This document shows, one piece after another, positions 17,074 to 26,317 of a stretch of 36,047 nucleotides of DNA (positions within the stretch are counted from its first letter, which is position 1; each line of letters starts with the position of its first letter). The translations under genes and the position numbers were made by a program. A model generated the notes under the pieces. It saw only the letters and a list, made by a program, of their open reading frames with translations, was not told where the DNA came from and made no database searches. The stretch comes from Bacteroidota bacterium (GTDB lineage: Bacteria; Bacteroidota; Bacteroidia; Bacteroidales; VadinHA17): contig JAKQPD010000196.1 in assembly GCA_029564935.1 (NCBI GenBank), forward strand, positions 1 to 36,047, given 5' to 3'.

Positions 17074-17636
17074 ATGGGAAAATGGTCATAATATCAGCAC
17101 CCTCGGGTGCAGGGAAATCGACAATTATAAAGTATCTGATGGAGCAGGATCTGCACCTCGAGTTTTCGGTTTCAGCCACGACAAGAGAACCCAGGGGTGA
17201 TGAAAAACACGGAAAAGAGTATTATTTCATTCCGGTAACACTTTTCAAAAAGAGGATAAAAAATGGTGATTTTATTGAATGGCAGGAAGTTTATAAGAAC
17301 CAGTATTACGGAACATTGAAAGAAGAGATCGAAAGAATACACAAGAAGGGGAATAATGTCCTTTTTGACGTCGATGCTCAGGGCGGAATAAACCTGAAAA
17401 AGATATTCTGTAACAATGCTGTTTCAATTTTCATAATGCCTCCATCGCAGCGTGAACTTGAAAAGAGGCTTCTGATAAGGGGCACAGACAATCCCGGGAA
17501 AATAAGGATGAGGGTTGAAAAAGCACAGGCTGAAATGAGGATGGCTGATCAGTTCGACCACATTGTAATAAACGATAATCTTGATCTGGCTGAGAAGGAA
17601 GTTTATGAAATAGTTAAGAGTTTTACAGAGAATTGA
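17070..17636 (+). CDS. gmk: Guanylate kinase
   Basis: This 188-residue protein matches the usual length of about 190-205. It phosphorylates GMP to GDP. The P-loop is SAPSGAGKST (residues 9-18). The GMP-binding region has VSATTREPRGDEKHGKEYYF and GDFIEWQEVYKNQYYGT, and the lid and Walker B region has NVLFDVDAQGGINLKK. The start overlaps the yicC stop. The nadD start follows the stop after one base, so yicC-gmk-nadD form one tightly coupled operon. Confidence 0.97.
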   Translation: MNGKMVIISAPSGAGKSTIIKYLMEQDLHLEFSVSATTREPRGDEKHGKEYYFIPVTLFKKRIKNGDFIEWQEVYKNQYYGTLKEEIERIHKKGNNVLFDVDAQGGINLKKIFCNNAVSIFIMPPSQRELEKRLLIRGTDNPGKIRMRVEKAQAEMRMADQFDHIVINDNLDLAEKEVYEIVKSFTEN

Positions 17637-17637
17637 A

Positions 17638-18234
17638 ATGAAAAAGACAGGCCTGTATTTTGGATCGTTCAATCCTGTTCATATCGGACATATAGCCATT
17701 GCAGGCTATATGACAGAATTCACTCCTATGGAAGAGGTATGGTTTGTTGTAAGTCCCCAGAATCCCCTCAAGCGGAAAGTATCTTTGCTTGATGATTACC
17801 AGAGGCTTCACATGGTCAATCTTGCCATAGATAAATATGACAGGATGAGAGCCTCAGAAATTGAATTCAGGCTTCCGGTACCATCATATACCATCGATAC
17901 CCTTGCTCACCTTAATGAGAAATTTCCTTCTCATAATTTTTGTCTTGTAATGGGTGAAGACAATCTTTTCACCCTTCACAAGTGGAAGAATGCCGGAGAA
18001 CTTGTAAAAAAGTGTCCGATCTATGTTTATCCGCGTCCCGGGGCCAGGAAACCCGCATCCGCCCTCCTCGATACAATTCTGTCAGAAGCATCGGTCCATT
18101 ATGTGAAAGCTCCATATATGGATATCTCCGGAACCTTTATCCGCAACGGAATTAAAAAAGGCAGGAACATGTCATATTACCTTCCGGAACCGGTATGGCA
18201 ATATATTACGGAGATGCATTTTTACGAAAAATAG
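17638..18234 (+). CDS. nadD: Nicotinate-nucleotide adenylyltransferase
   Basis: This 198-residue nucleotidyltransferase converts nicotinate mononucleotide and ATP to deamido-NAD. The N-terminal LYFGSFNPVHIGHIAIA holds the HxGH ATP-binding motif (about residues 17-20). WFVVSPQNPLK and the C-terminal ISGTFIRNGIKKGRNMSYYLP (SxTxxR motif) are typical of NadD. It is the last gene of the yicC-gmk-nadD operon and meets a convergent operon at 18341. Confidence 0.95.
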   Translation: MKKTGLYFGSFNPVHIGHIAIAGYMTEFTPMEEVWFVVSPQNPLKRKVSLLDDYQRLHMVNLAIDKYDRMRASEIEFRLPVPSYTIDTLAHLNEKFPSHNFCLVMGEDNLFTLHKWKNAGELVKKCPIYVYPRPGARKPASALLDTILSEASVHYVKAPYMDISGTFIRNGIKKGRNMSYYLPEPVWQYITEMHFYEK

Positions 18235-18303
18235 CATAAAGCGGTAACCCCCCCGGCCGGGGAAGCAGGATTGTAAACATTTCAAAATCAGCAATCCCGG
18301 CCA

Positions 18304-18338
18304 CGCTTCCTGAGCCCTGTGCCCTGAGCCCTGTGCTA
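18304..18338. repeat. Tandem CTGAGCCCTGTGC repeat
   Basis: The 13-base unit CTGAGCCCTGTGC occurs twice, the copies separated by CC, in the 106-base gap between the convergent nadD and oxidoreductase gamma genes. Upstream in the same gap is a CCCCGGCCGGGG palindrome (18248-18260). No T run follows, so neither is a clear intrinsic terminator. Confidence 0.45.
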
Positions 18339-18340
18339 TA

Positions 18341-18883
18341 TTATACTCGTTCAATTATCTCCATTCCCCTCTGTAGTGCCTTTTCATTTTCCGGTATGAG
18401 GTTGTGATACCTTTCAGGAAGAGATTTCTTTAATCCTGCAATCACATTTTCGATCTTAATGATTGGTTTTATCTTCAGAAATCCTCCCAGAACTATCATA
18501 TTGAACGTTTTGGGTCTGTTCATTCTGCCGGCTTCTGCAGCTGCATCAACACGGTATATACTTATATCTTTCCGGACCGGATGACGGGTTATTCCGTTAC
18601 TGTCATAAATCAGCACACCTCCTGGTTTGACAGTTTCCTCGAATTTATCGAGCGACTGCTGGTTAAGTATTATAGCTGTATCATAATTCCTCAGGATTGG
18701 TGAACTTATTCTTTCACTGCTGAGAATTACAGTTACATTTGCGGTACCGCCCCTCATTTCAGGTCCGTACGATGGCATCCAGCTTACCTCCATATCCTGG
18801 ATAACAGCGGAATATGCCATTATCTTTCCCATTGACAGGATACCCTGTCCTCCGAAACCTGCAATAATAATTTCCTCAGTCAT
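18341..18883 (-). CDS. 2-oxoacid:ferredoxin oxidoreductase, gamma subunit (VOR/KOR type)
   Basis: This 180-residue protein has the gamma-subunit signature: EIIIAGFGGQGILSMGKIMAYS (from residue 3), then SWMPSYGPEMRGGTANVTVILS, and later NMIVLGGFLK. It is the smallest catalytic-core partner of the CoA-dependent 2-oxoacid oxidoreductase encoded by the next three genes upstream. Start: the ATG at 18883 overlaps the beta-subunit stop (ATGACTGA), preferred over a GTG three codons upstream. It is the last gene of the minus-strand operon. Confidence 0.92.
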   Translation of the reverse strand: MTEEIIIAGFGGQGILSMGKIMAYSAVIQDMEVSWMPSYGPEMRGGTANVTVILSSERISSPILRNYDTAIILNQQSLDKFEETVKPGGVLIYDSNGITRHPVRKDISIYRVDAAAEAGRMNRPKTFNMIVLGGFLKIKPIIKIENVIAGLKKSLPERYHNLIPENEKALQRGMEIIERV

Positions 18884-19694
18884 TGTTGTCACTTTTTACT
18901 GGTTTCTGAGCATTCACATCAACAGGGGCTTTCAGATCGCCCAGCGGATAATAAGGAAGCATATTCTCTTCCAGCCACTTATTAGCTTCAACAGGTGTCA
19001 TTCTCCAGCCTGAAGGACAGTTGGATACTATTTCAACAAAACAGGTACCTTTATTTAATTTCTGATACTGAACAGCTTTTTTGATAGCCCGTTTTGTTTT
19101 TCGTGCATTTGCCGGAGTATGAACACTTTGCCTTGTAACATAATATGTACCGGGTAAGGTTGCCACAATATCTGTAATTTTCAATGGGTACCCCATCAGC
19201 CTTGTATCTCTTCCAAGAGGTGATGTTGATGATTTCATGCCGGGAAGTGTTGTTGGTGCCATTTGTCCTCCCGTCATCCCGTATATACCATTATTAATGA
19301 AGATGATCAGGATATTCTCGCCTCTGTTACAGGAATGGATAGTTTCCGATGTTCCGATAGCAGCAAGGTCGCCGTCGCCCTGATATGTAAATACAAATTT
19401 ATCAGGACAAAGTCTTTTCACTGCCGTAGCCAGTGCCGGCGCTCTGCCATGAGCGGCTTCCTGCCAGTCGATATCAAGGTAATTATAGAGGAACACCGAA
19501 CAGCCGACCGGTGAAATGCCGATTGCCTCGGACTGCAGTCCTTCCTCCTCAATTATCTCTGCAAGTATCCTGTGAACAGTACCATGACCGCAACCCGGAC
19601 AATAGTGAAGAACGTTTTCGGTCATTATACCGGTCCTTTTATAAACAAGGTTCTCCGGTTTGATATAATCTTTAATTCCTGTTGCTTCTGCCAT
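18876..19694 (-). CDS. 2-oxoacid:ferredoxin oxidoreductase, beta (TPP-binding) subunit
   Basis: This 272-residue protein contains CPGCGHGTVHR near residue 32 (cysteines that may bind iron-sulfur or metal in the family). The thiamine-diphosphate motif GDGDLAAIGTSETIHS is followed by IIFINNGIYGMTGGQ. It supplies the TPP site of the enzyme that converts 2-oxoacid, CoA and oxidised ferredoxin to acyl-CoA, CO2 and reduced ferredoxin. The gene lies three bases after the alpha subunit and overlaps the gamma gene. Substrate (2-oxoisovalerate, 2-oxoglutarate or aryl 2-oxoacids) cannot be decided from sequence alone. Confidence 0.93.
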   Translation of the reverse strand: MAEATGIKDYIKPENLVYKRTGIMTENVLHYCPGCGHGTVHRILAEIIEEEGLQSEAIGISPVGCSVFLYNYLDIDWQEAAHGRAPALATAVKRLCPDKFVFTYQGDGDLAAIGTSETIHSCNRGENILIIFINNGIYGMTGGQMAPTTLPGMKSSTSPLGRDTRLMGYPLKITDIVATLPGTYYVTRQSVHTPANARKTKRAIKKAVQYQKLNKGTCFVEIVSNCPSGWRMTPVEANKWLEENMLPYYPLGDLKAPVDVNAQKPVKSDNND

Positions 19695-19697
19695 TTC

Positions 19698-20768
19698 TCA
19701 GTCTCCTGTTATTTTAGATTTCAGAAATTCAACTACTTCCTCGGGTGTGGGAACCATCCCACCCATCCTGCCAAAGTGATAAACCGGTGTTTTACCGTTC
19801 ACTGCTAAAAGTACATCCTCAACCATCTGACCTGCACTCATTTCAACTGATATGACTAAGTCTGCCTTCACCGCAAGTCCGCTGATCTGTTTTGAAGGGA
19901 AGGGGAATAGGGTTATCGGCCTGAGCAGTCCCACCTTTAATCCTTCCTTTCTTGCAAGCTGAACAGATTTCTGACAGATCCTTGCACTGGTTCCATATGC
20001 AACGAGCAGGTATTGTGCGTCCCCGCACTGAAACTCCTCATACCTTACCTCTTTTTCCCTGATCTCATTGTATTTATCAATCAGTTTCTGGTTAAACCTT
20101 TCCTGTGCTGCCGGATCCAGGTCGAGTGAGGTGATGATGTTCCTTTGTCTTGAAGGAGGTTTGCCTGTAGTTGCCCATTCCGGAACAGTTTTGGATCTTT
20201 CAACTGGAGGGCTGAGCCACACTTTTTCCATCATCTGCCCTATTGCACCGTCGGAAAGTATCATAACCGGATTACGGTACCTGAATGCGAGATCGAACCC
20301 AAGTCCCACAAAATCGGCCATTTCCTGAACTGATGCCGGAGCAAGAACTATAAGATGGTAATCGCCGTGCCCGCCGCCCTTAACTGCCTGAAAATAATCA
20401 CTCTGGGCAGGCTGGATTGTTCCGAGTCCGGGTCCGCCCCTGACAACATTCACTATCAGGCATGGTAATTCTGCACCGGCTATATATGTAATTCCCTCCT
20501 GTTTCAGACTTATACCCGGAGAAGAGGATGTTGTCATCACTTTCTTTCCGCATGCTGCTCCGCCGTAAACCATATTTATTGCTGCTACTTCGCTTTCAGC
20601 CTGGAGAACGACCATCCCGGTCTTTGCCTGGGGATTAGCTTCCATGAGATATTCCATTATCTCACTCTGGGGCGTAATAGGATATCCGAAATATCCGTCG
20701 GCACCTGCCCGGATAGCTGCTTCAGCTACCGCTTCGTTGCCTTTCATAAGTCGTAATTCCTTTTCCAT
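19698..20768 (-). CDS. vorB: 2-oxoacid:ferredoxin oxidoreductase, alpha subunit (VorB-like)
   Basis: This 356-residue alpha subunit contains KGNEAVAEAAIRAGADGYFG, followed by YPITPQSEIMEYL, the signature of VorB/KorA. VLQAESEVAAINMVYGGAACGKKVMTTSSSPG follows (glutamate near the TPP site), and the C-terminal part has LVAYGTSARICQKSV and LRPITLFPFP. In NCBI-style annotation this group is 3-methyl-2-oxobutanoate dehydrogenase subunit VorB. The neighbouring ferredoxin, beta and gamma genes make a four-gene VOR/KOR set. With an aminotransferase and a phenylacetate-CoA ligase in the same operon, branched-chain or aryl 2-oxoacids are plausible substrates. Confidence 0.92.
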   Translation of the reverse strand: MEKELRLMKGNEAVAEAAIRAGADGYFGYPITPQSEIMEYLMEANPQAKTGMVVLQAESEVAAINMVYGGAACGKKVMTTSSSPGISLKQEGITYIAGAELPCLIVNVVRGGPGLGTIQPAQSDYFQAVKGGGHGDYHLIVLAPASVQEMADFVGLGFDLAFRYRNPVMILSDGAIGQMMEKVWLSPPVERSKTVPEWATTGKPPSRQRNIITSLDLDPAAQERFNQKLIDKYNEIREKEVRYEEFQCGDAQYLLVAYGTSARICQKSVQLARKEGLKVGLLRPITLFPFPSKQISGLAVKADLVISVEMSAGQMVEDVLLAVNGKTPVYHFGRMGGMVPTPEEVVEFLKSKITGD

Positions 20769-20775
20769 GAAAAAG

Positions 20776-21000
20776 CTAAATTTTTGTTTTATAAACCGTT
20801 ATTACCCCATCGGGGCATACAACGGCACAGTTGGCACAACCTGTACACAGCTCGGGATGCGCCGGATAAGCATAAAAATAGCCTTTGTGATTTACTTCCT
20901 TCGCCATTTCTATGGTACCGGTCGGGCACGAAACAGTACATATCTCACACCCCTTGCACCTGTCAATATTTATAACAATACTTCCTTTTATCTTTGCCAT
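20776..21000 (-). CDS. Ferredoxin-like delta subunit, two [4Fe-4S] clusters
   Basis: The 74-residue protein has two complete cluster motifs, CKGCEICTVSCP and CTGCANCAVVCP, as in the delta subunit of VOR/KOR/POR. It passes electrons from the TPP centre to free ferredoxin. It lies seven bases upstream of the alpha subunit gene. Confidence 0.95.
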   Translation of the reverse strand: MAKIKGSIVINIDRCKGCEICTVSCPTGTIEMAKEVNHKGYFYAYPAHPELCTGCANCAVVCPDGVITVYKTKI

Positions 21001-21010
21001 ATTATCTGGA

Positions 21011-22330
21011 TTAATTTAACACAGGATGGTCTTCTTTGAATTTCTTAAGACGTTTTTCAAGCTCGGGGAAAATATCCCTCGGAACCATCGATACACAAGC
21101 TCTCAGACCTTCTTTTTCACTTCCGGTTATGTCGAGAGTGATAGCGCTTATCCCATAACTAATCAGTTCCTGCAACAACTCACTTCCCGACATTCCGGGG
21201 TAGCTTATTGTAAAATAGAAACCGTCGGCTACAGGAACATCAAGATCTTTATCATATACTATCCTGAAACCATTTGACAGAAAGAATTTTTTCATTGCAG
21301 CTGCCTTGCCTTCATATTCAATAACATCGTCGCGGTAATTGTATGTGCCGTCATTCAATGATTTCAACAAGCCGGCCAGGCCATACTGAACTGAATGTGC
21401 CACACCTGCCGATATCCCGTATAATGCACCGAAAATGACCGAATGGCCGAACTTGTCGGATGAGTAATATCTTAACAGGTCAGGATACGATCTGTTGTAA
21501 AGTGTATCCGATATTGCCATCAAACCTATTCTCTGTCCGGCATAACTGAATATCTTGGAGCTGGAAATGAGAAGGATATAGTTATCTGTATAATGAGCAA
21601 CTGTAGGCTGGAACGGAGCAACACCGGGATGTGAATAATCTTTTCTGAAATCCATACCGAAATATGCAAGATCCTCGATCACAATAGCATCATATTTCAT
21701 TGAAAGTTCACCAATGATGCCAAGTTCTTCATCATTAAGGCAGATCCATGCAGGGTTATTCGGATTTGAATACAGGAATGATGAAATCCTGCCTGATTCA
21801 AGATATGATTCAAGCTTTGCCCTGAGCTTTTTACCTCTGTAATTATATAAATCGAACGAGTAATAATCATGTCCGAGCATCTTAACCTGCTGTTTATGTA
21901 CAGGAAATCCCGGATCGAGAAAGAGGGTTCCTTCCTTTGTGTGGTCATTACGGTTTGCGACAAGAAAGCTAATCATAGCTCCCATCATTGAACCGACAGT
22001 CGGGATACATCCTTCGGGTTTAATATCAACATCAATGAAGAGTTTAATGAATCTCGACGCTTCCTGTTTAAGAGAAGGTATTCCTCCTATAGCAGGATAT
22101 AAGGATGAAACTCCTTTTCTCAAAGCAGCGATTTCAGCTTCAACAGCAACCGGCGGTGTCGGAAGTCCGGGGACTCCCATTTCCATCCTTACAAAAGGAA
22201 TCCCGGTCTTCTTCTCTATAAGGTCAACAAGGAATGATATTTCACGGATCGACGCGGAACCGACCGGGGGAAGTCCGTTTTCCTTTGCCAGTCCGTTTAT
22301 TAATTCAGCCGGTATCGGGATATTTTCCAT
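21011..22330 (-). CDS. PLP-dependent aminotransferase, class I/II
   Basis: This 439-residue protein has fold-type I aminotransferase landmarks: the substrate loop YPAIGGIPSLKQEASRF (about 79-94), FLYSNPNNPAW (186-195) for cofactor and substrate contacts, IVIEDLAYFGMDF (217-227; Asp for the PLP ring nitrogen, Tyr), and ISSSKIFSYAGQRIG with the likely PLP lysine K259. Ten bases separate it from the ferredoxin-like gene and twelve from paaK. In this operon it should deaminate amino acids to the 2-oxoacids used by the adjacent oxidoreductase. Aromatic, branched-chain or broad specificity cannot be distinguished here. Confidence 0.9.
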   Translation of the reverse strand: MENIPIPAELINGLAKENGLPPVGSASIREISFLVDLIEKKTGIPFVRMEMGVPGLPTPPVAVEAEIAALRKGVSSLYPAIGGIPSLKQEASRFIKLFIDVDIKPEGCIPTVGSMMGAMISFLVANRNDHTKEGTLFLDPGFPVHKQQVKMLGHDYYSFDLYNYRGKKLRAKLESYLESGRISSFLYSNPNNPAWICLNDEELGIIGELSMKYDAIVIEDLAYFGMDFRKDYSHPGVAPFQPTVAHYTDNYILLISSSKIFSYAGQRIGLMAISDTLYNRSYPDLLRYYSSDKFGHSVIFGALYGISAGVAHSVQYGLAGLLKSLNDGTYNYRDDVIEYEGKAAAMKKFFLSNGFRIVYDKDLDVPVADGFYFTISYPGMSGSELLQELISYGISAITLDITGSEKEGLRACVSMVPRDIFPELEKRLKKFKEDHPVLN

Positions 22331-22342
22331 AATTCAATATAT

Positions 22343-23644
22343 TCAGAATTTACGCTTATCAATAACTCTCTTTGCCTTGCCTTCACTCCTTTTAATGGTT
22401 TTTGGTTCAACAAGTGTTACTTTTATTGAAAGTCCGATAGCATTTTCGAGATTATCCTGAAGCTTTCCCCTCAAAGCCTGTAACTGGCTTATCTGATCCT
22501 GGAAGAATACCTCATCTACTTCAACCTGAAGTTCAAGAGTATCAAGGTTATTGATCCTGTCAACAATTATTAGATAGTGAGGTTTTATTTCACTCATTTC
22601 GAGAAGAACAGTCTCTATCTGGGACGGGAAAAGATTAACGCCTCGTATTATAAGCATATCATCGCTTCTTCCAAAGCATTTTTCCATCCTTACAAAAGTG
22701 CGTCCGCATTTACATTTTTCATATTTAAGCCTTGTAAGATCCCTTGTGCGGTACCGGATCAGGGGAAGTCCTTCTTTTGTAATTGTTGTGAAAACAAGTT
22801 CACCCACCGAACCTTCAGGAAGTACTTCGAGGGATGAAGGATCAATTATTTCGGGAAAGAAATGATCCTCATTAACATGAAGGCCGTCCTGTATCATACA
22901 CTCGCTTGCCACACCGGGACCTATCACCTCACTCAGTCCGTAAATGTCTATCGCTTTAATCCTGAGCTTGCTTTCGATCTCCCTTCTCATATTTTCTGTC
23001 CAGGGTTCGGCGCCGAAAACCCCGGCTTTAAGGTTCAGTTCATTCCTGTCAATTCCGCTTTCATGGATTGCCTCAGCAAGGAATAATGCATAGGAAGGGG
23101 TACATGCAAGCACCGTGGTACCGAAATCACGCATTATCTGTAACTGACGGTTTGTATTACCACCTGAAACAGGGATAACTGATGCGCCTATCTTCTCTCC
23201 ACCGTAATGAAGTCCGAGTCCTCCGGTAAAAAGCCCGTAACCGTAAGCTATCTGAATAAAATCATTCCGGTTTGCTCCTGCACATGTCAGAGTACGGGCC
23301 ATCACCTCCGACCATGTTGCAATATCATTACGCGTATAACCAACCACTGTTGATTTGCCTGTGGTTCCCGAAGAGGCATGAAGGCGTACTATTTCACTCA
23401 TAGGTACAGCAAACAATCCGAAAGGATAATTATCCCTGAGGTCATTCTTTGTTGTAAACGGTAACCTCTTCAGATCGTCGACAGTATTGATCGCTTCAGG
23501 GCTCAGCCCTGCTTCCTGCATTCGGTGACGATAATAAGGAACATTGAAATATACTCTCTCAACTGTCTCCCGGAGTCGCTCATTCTGTATTTCCCGGAGA
23601 TCATTACGATCCATGCATTCAAAATGTCTGTTCCAGATTTCCAT
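22343..23644 (-). CDS. paaK: Phenylacetate-CoA ligase (AMP-forming)
   Basis: This 433-residue protein is of PaaK length and carries the adenylation motif [16 protein letters not shown] (about 89-104), [15 protein letters not shown], and [12 protein letters not shown]. The [11 protein letters not shown] segment and [20 protein letters not shown], both typical of PaaK, follow, and the C-terminal catalytic lysine region is [15 protein letters not shown]. It activates phenylacetate or related aryl acids with CoA at the cost of ATP to AMP. In Bacteroidota and archaea it is often next to indolepyruvate or other 2-oxoacid ferredoxin oxidoreductases and an ACT protein, as here. In that setting it may work with the oxidoreductase in aryl acid metabolism, possibly in reverse (carboxylation) as well. 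Confidence 0.93.
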   Translation of the reverse strand: MEIWNRHFECMDRNDLREIQNERLRETVERVYFNVPYYRHRMQEAGLSPEAINTVDDLKRLPFTTKNDLRDNYPFGLFAVPMSEIVRLHASSGTTGKSTVVGYTRNDIATWSEVMARTLTCAGANRNDFIQIAYGYGLFTGGLGLHYGGEKIGASVIPVSGGNTNRQLQIMRDFGTTVLACTPSYALFLAEAIHESGIDRNELNLKAGVFGAEPWTENMRREIESKLRIKAIDIYGLSEVIGPGVASECMIQDGLHVNEDHFFPEIIDPSSLEVLPEGSVGELVFTTITKEGLPLIRYRTRDLTRLKYEKCKCGRTFVRMEKCFGRSDDMLIIRGVNLFPSQIETVLLEMSEIKPHYLIIVDRINNLDTLELQVEVDEVFFQDQISQLQALRGKLQDNLENAIGLSIKVTLVEPKTIKRSEGKAKRVIDKRKF

Positions 23645-23682
23645 ATCTAGTCCTGCAATTCTCTGTTAATATTTATGTTAAT

Positions 23683-24108
23683 TCAAATTTTGTAAAGATC
23701 ATGGCCGGCCAGTAAATCAATGCTGCTATCCCCGAGAGCTTTGATCGCTTCTTCATTATTATTGCACCGGAGTATTATAACCGATCTTTTACCTGTTGTG
23801 AAAGCATAAGTATATTCAACACTTATATCAATATCGGACAGGACTTTAAGTACCTTTGCGTAATATCTGGCCTCATCAGGAACATTTACTGCAATCACGC
23901 CTGTAATATTTACAGCAAACTTTTGTTCCCTGAGTATGTTTTTTGCTTTTTCGGGATCGGTAACAATAATACGTAATATGCCGAATTCGGTTGTATCTGC
24001 AACACTAAGTGCTGTAATCCGTATCTGTTCTTTTCCCAGAACCTCGAGCACTTCGGTAAGACGGCCCGATTTATTTTCGAGAAATACTGATAACTGCTGT
24101 ATTATCAT
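23683..24108 (-). CDS. Tandem ACT-domain amino-acid-binding protein
   Basis: This 141-residue protein consists of two ACT modules: residues 1-70 (IQQLSVFLENKSGRLTEVLEVL, then ITALSVADTTEFGILRIIV) and about 71-141 (AVNVPDEARYYAKVLKVLSD, then VEYTYAFTTGKRSVIILRC). Free-standing double-ACT proteins bind amino acids and usually regulate neighbouring enzymes. It lies just upstream of paaK, the typical neighbourhood for this group. Start: the ATG at 24108 was preferred over a GTG two codons upstream; no ribosome-binding site separates them. The ligand is unknown, but aromatic or branched-chain amino acids fit the operon. Confidence 0.88.
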   Translation of the reverse strand: MIIQQLSVFLENKSGRLTEVLEVLGKEQIRITALSVADTTEFGILRIIVTDPEKAKNILREQKFAVNITGVIAVNVPDEARYYAKVLKVLSDIDISVEYTYAFTTGKRSVIILRCNNNEEAIKALGDSSIDLLAGHDLYKI

Positions 24109-24194
24109 AATCACGACAGGTTTTAAAAACTAATTGTATAAAAAAGTTCGAATATAAGAATTAGAAATCGATATGTACAGTTTATTTATAAATA

Positions 24195-26252
24195 TCATTT
24201 TTCAATCCTTATTCTTGCATCGACAACCGTAATTGCTTCCGGACTGCCAATGAGTGGATTGAGATCCACTTCTTTTATTTCTGTAGCAAATCTGAGCAGG
24301 CTTGATAATCTGACGATTATCTCGGCAAGTTTATGTTCGCTGACACCCGGTTTACCTCTTGTCCCACGTATTATCCTGTAGCCTCTGAGACTGCGTATCA
24401 TAGATTTGGCTTCATCGAAAGTCAGCGGGGCAAGACCTGATGAAACATCTCCGAGTACCTCAACAAAGATCCCGCCCAGACCGCAGAGAATAACATGTCC
24501 GAATTTCGGTTCATATTTAGCTCCGATGAAAAGTTCTGTTCCGGTGACCATTCTCTGTATCAGAACAGCCCTGACGCCGCTGATCTTCATCATTCTCCTG
24601 AACTCAGCTTCCAGGTGTGCCATGGTCTTGATGTTCAGGGTAACACCTCCAACATCCGATTTATGAACCGGTCCTATTACTTTGAGAGTCAGAGGAAATC
24701 CGGCTTTTCCAGCAATATCTCTCAGTTCTTTTAAGGTCCTGACAACAGCTTCTTTAACAAGGGGGATGTTTGCGGCCCTCAGAAGCTGCTGGATTACATC
24801 CGGATCCAGATAACCTGAGGATGATTTATCTATGATGGTCCGGATCAGCGGCACATCAATATCCTTAAGGAAGATCTTTTCTTCAGCAGGGAAAGGTGTG
24901 TTTGATATTTTTGTCAAAGCCCTTCCAAGTACAACCTCGTCGGGAAAGTTGACATGTCCTTTCCCCAGGAAATATTCGAGTTCGTTGTATGAGCTTGATA
25001 TTGATGGTAAAATTGGGAAAAGCGGTTTACTGCATTCTTCAATCTTCCTGTGAAGAAGATCATAAATCACAGCCATGTCATTCAGTCCGTTGCTGCCGAA
25101 TATTACTATCATTCCATCAATTTCAGGCATCCGTCTGTCGACATAATCAATTATTTTATCAAGCTGTTCATCGGTGGCAGTTGCGATCATATCGATCGGA
25201 TTATTCGCCGAAGCACCCGGATTCATCATTGCCAGCAGGTTATCATGATGTTCACCGGTGATCCGGGGTATTGACATTCCCCCAGCAGAAAGAGCATCGG
25301 TAAGCATTATCGCCGGCCCCCCTGCATGAGTAATGATGGCAATATTCCTTCCCTTGAGATGCTTATGGGAAAAAACAGATGCAACAGTTGTAAGCTCCTC
25401 CCTTCCGGCACACCGTACAATACCTGCTTTTCTGAACAACGCCTCCACTGCAGAATCGGAGGAGGCAAGGGCTCCGGTATGGGAAGATGCTGCCCTCATT
25501 CCCGCTTCACTGGTCCCTGACTTTATTGCAGCTATCCTGCAACCTTTCCTTATCAGCGATGACGCATGATGAAGCATTTTATCGGGGTCTCTTATCTCTT
25601 CAACATATATCAGCTTTATAGGAGAACTTAGTCCCGGATCGAAATTGTTGTCCCAGTATTCAAGTACCTCCTCAACACCCGTCTGGGCGCTGTTTCCCAC
25701 TGAAAAAAAACTTGTAAAGGTCACACCTTTGGGGATTGCGGACTCAAATATAAAAACAGCAGTGGCTCCCGAACCCGAAACAAAATCACAGCCCCGGTCG
25801 CTCAGTCTGGGAACAGGAGTGGTGAAAACTCCGTTATAATTCCGGGTGATCACACCTATACAATTCGGGCCGATAAGAGATCCTCCGCATTCACTTATCC
25901 TGTCAGCAATTAATGTTTCGAACATTCTTCCCTCCTCACCCGATTCACTGAACCCCGCTGAAATAATAATACAAGCCCTGGTACCTTTTTCTCTTATCAA
26001 TATATCTACAGCCGGCAGACAATGCTTTGCCTGAACAGCAAGGATCGCAAGATCGACCTGAGGCAAATCATTGATATCACGATATGATTTCAGACCCTGG
26101 ATCATATCGTGACCCGGATTCACAACATACAGATTGCCGGCATAATTACCGTCAATTAAATTCTTGAGGATTTTCCCTCCCGGCTTGTAAAGATCATCCG
26201 ATCCCCCGATCACAACTATACCGGAGGGATTTATCAGCTTTTCATTTATCAT
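24195..26252 (-). CDS. ADP-forming acyl-CoA synthetase (ACD), fused alpha-beta
   Basis: This 685-residue fusion has the alpha part first: a CoA-binding Rossmann domain with NPSGIVVIGGSDD (1-120), then two succinyl-CoA-ligase-like domains with LIGPNCIGV and VSGSGATAVF. The phosphohistidine motif AASSHTGALASSD contains H258. From about 480 follows the ATP-grasp beta part with GFPLTLKVIGPVHKSDVGGV and CGLGGIFVEVLGDVS. ACD makes ATP from acyl-CoA, ADP and phosphate, releasing the acid, and is the energy-conserving last step of amino-acid fermentation in many anaerobes. The gene is first in the minus-strand operon; 86 bases separate it from the ACT gene. Confidence 0.93.
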   Translation of the reverse strand: MINEKLINPSGIVVIGGSDDLYKPGGKILKNLIDGNYAGNLYVVNPGHDMIQGLKSYRDINDLPQVDLAILAVQAKHCLPAVDILIREKGTRACIIISAGFSESGEEGRMFETLIADRISECGGSLIGPNCIGVITRNYNGVFTTPVPRLSDRGCDFVSGSGATAVFIFESAIPKGVTFTSFFSVGNSAQTGVEEVLEYWDNNFDPGLSSPIKLIYVEEIRDPDKMLHHASSLIRKGCRIAAIKSGTSEAGMRAASSHTGALASSDSAVEALFRKAGIVRCAGREELTTVASVFSHKHLKGRNIAIITHAGGPAIMLTDALSAGGMSIPRITGEHHDNLLAMMNPGASANNPIDMIATATDEQLDKIIDYVDRRMPEIDGMIVIFGSNGLNDMAVIYDLLHRKIEECSKPLFPILPSISSSYNELEYFLGKGHVNFPDEVVLGRALTKISNTPFPAEEKIFLKDIDVPLIRTIIDKSSSGYLDPDVIQQLLRAANIPLVKEAVVRTLKELRDIAGKAGFPLTLKVIGPVHKSDVGGVTLNIKTMAHLEAEFRRMMKISGVRAVLIQRMVTGTELFIGAKYEPKFGHVILCGLGGIFVEVLGDVSSGLAPLTFDEAKSMIRSLRGYRIIRGTRGKPGVSEHKLAEIIVRLSSLLRFATEIKEVDLNPLIGSPEAITVVDARIRIEK

Positions 26253-26317
26253 TTATCATTTCTCAAAAGATGGTTTAGACCAGATTAAGACTGAATATTC
26301 CTTAAAGGCTTAAGACT

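Noticed and set aside
18248-18260. CCCCGGCCGGGG palindrome between convergent genes as an intrinsic terminator.
   Set aside because: Stem without a loop and no T run on either strand.
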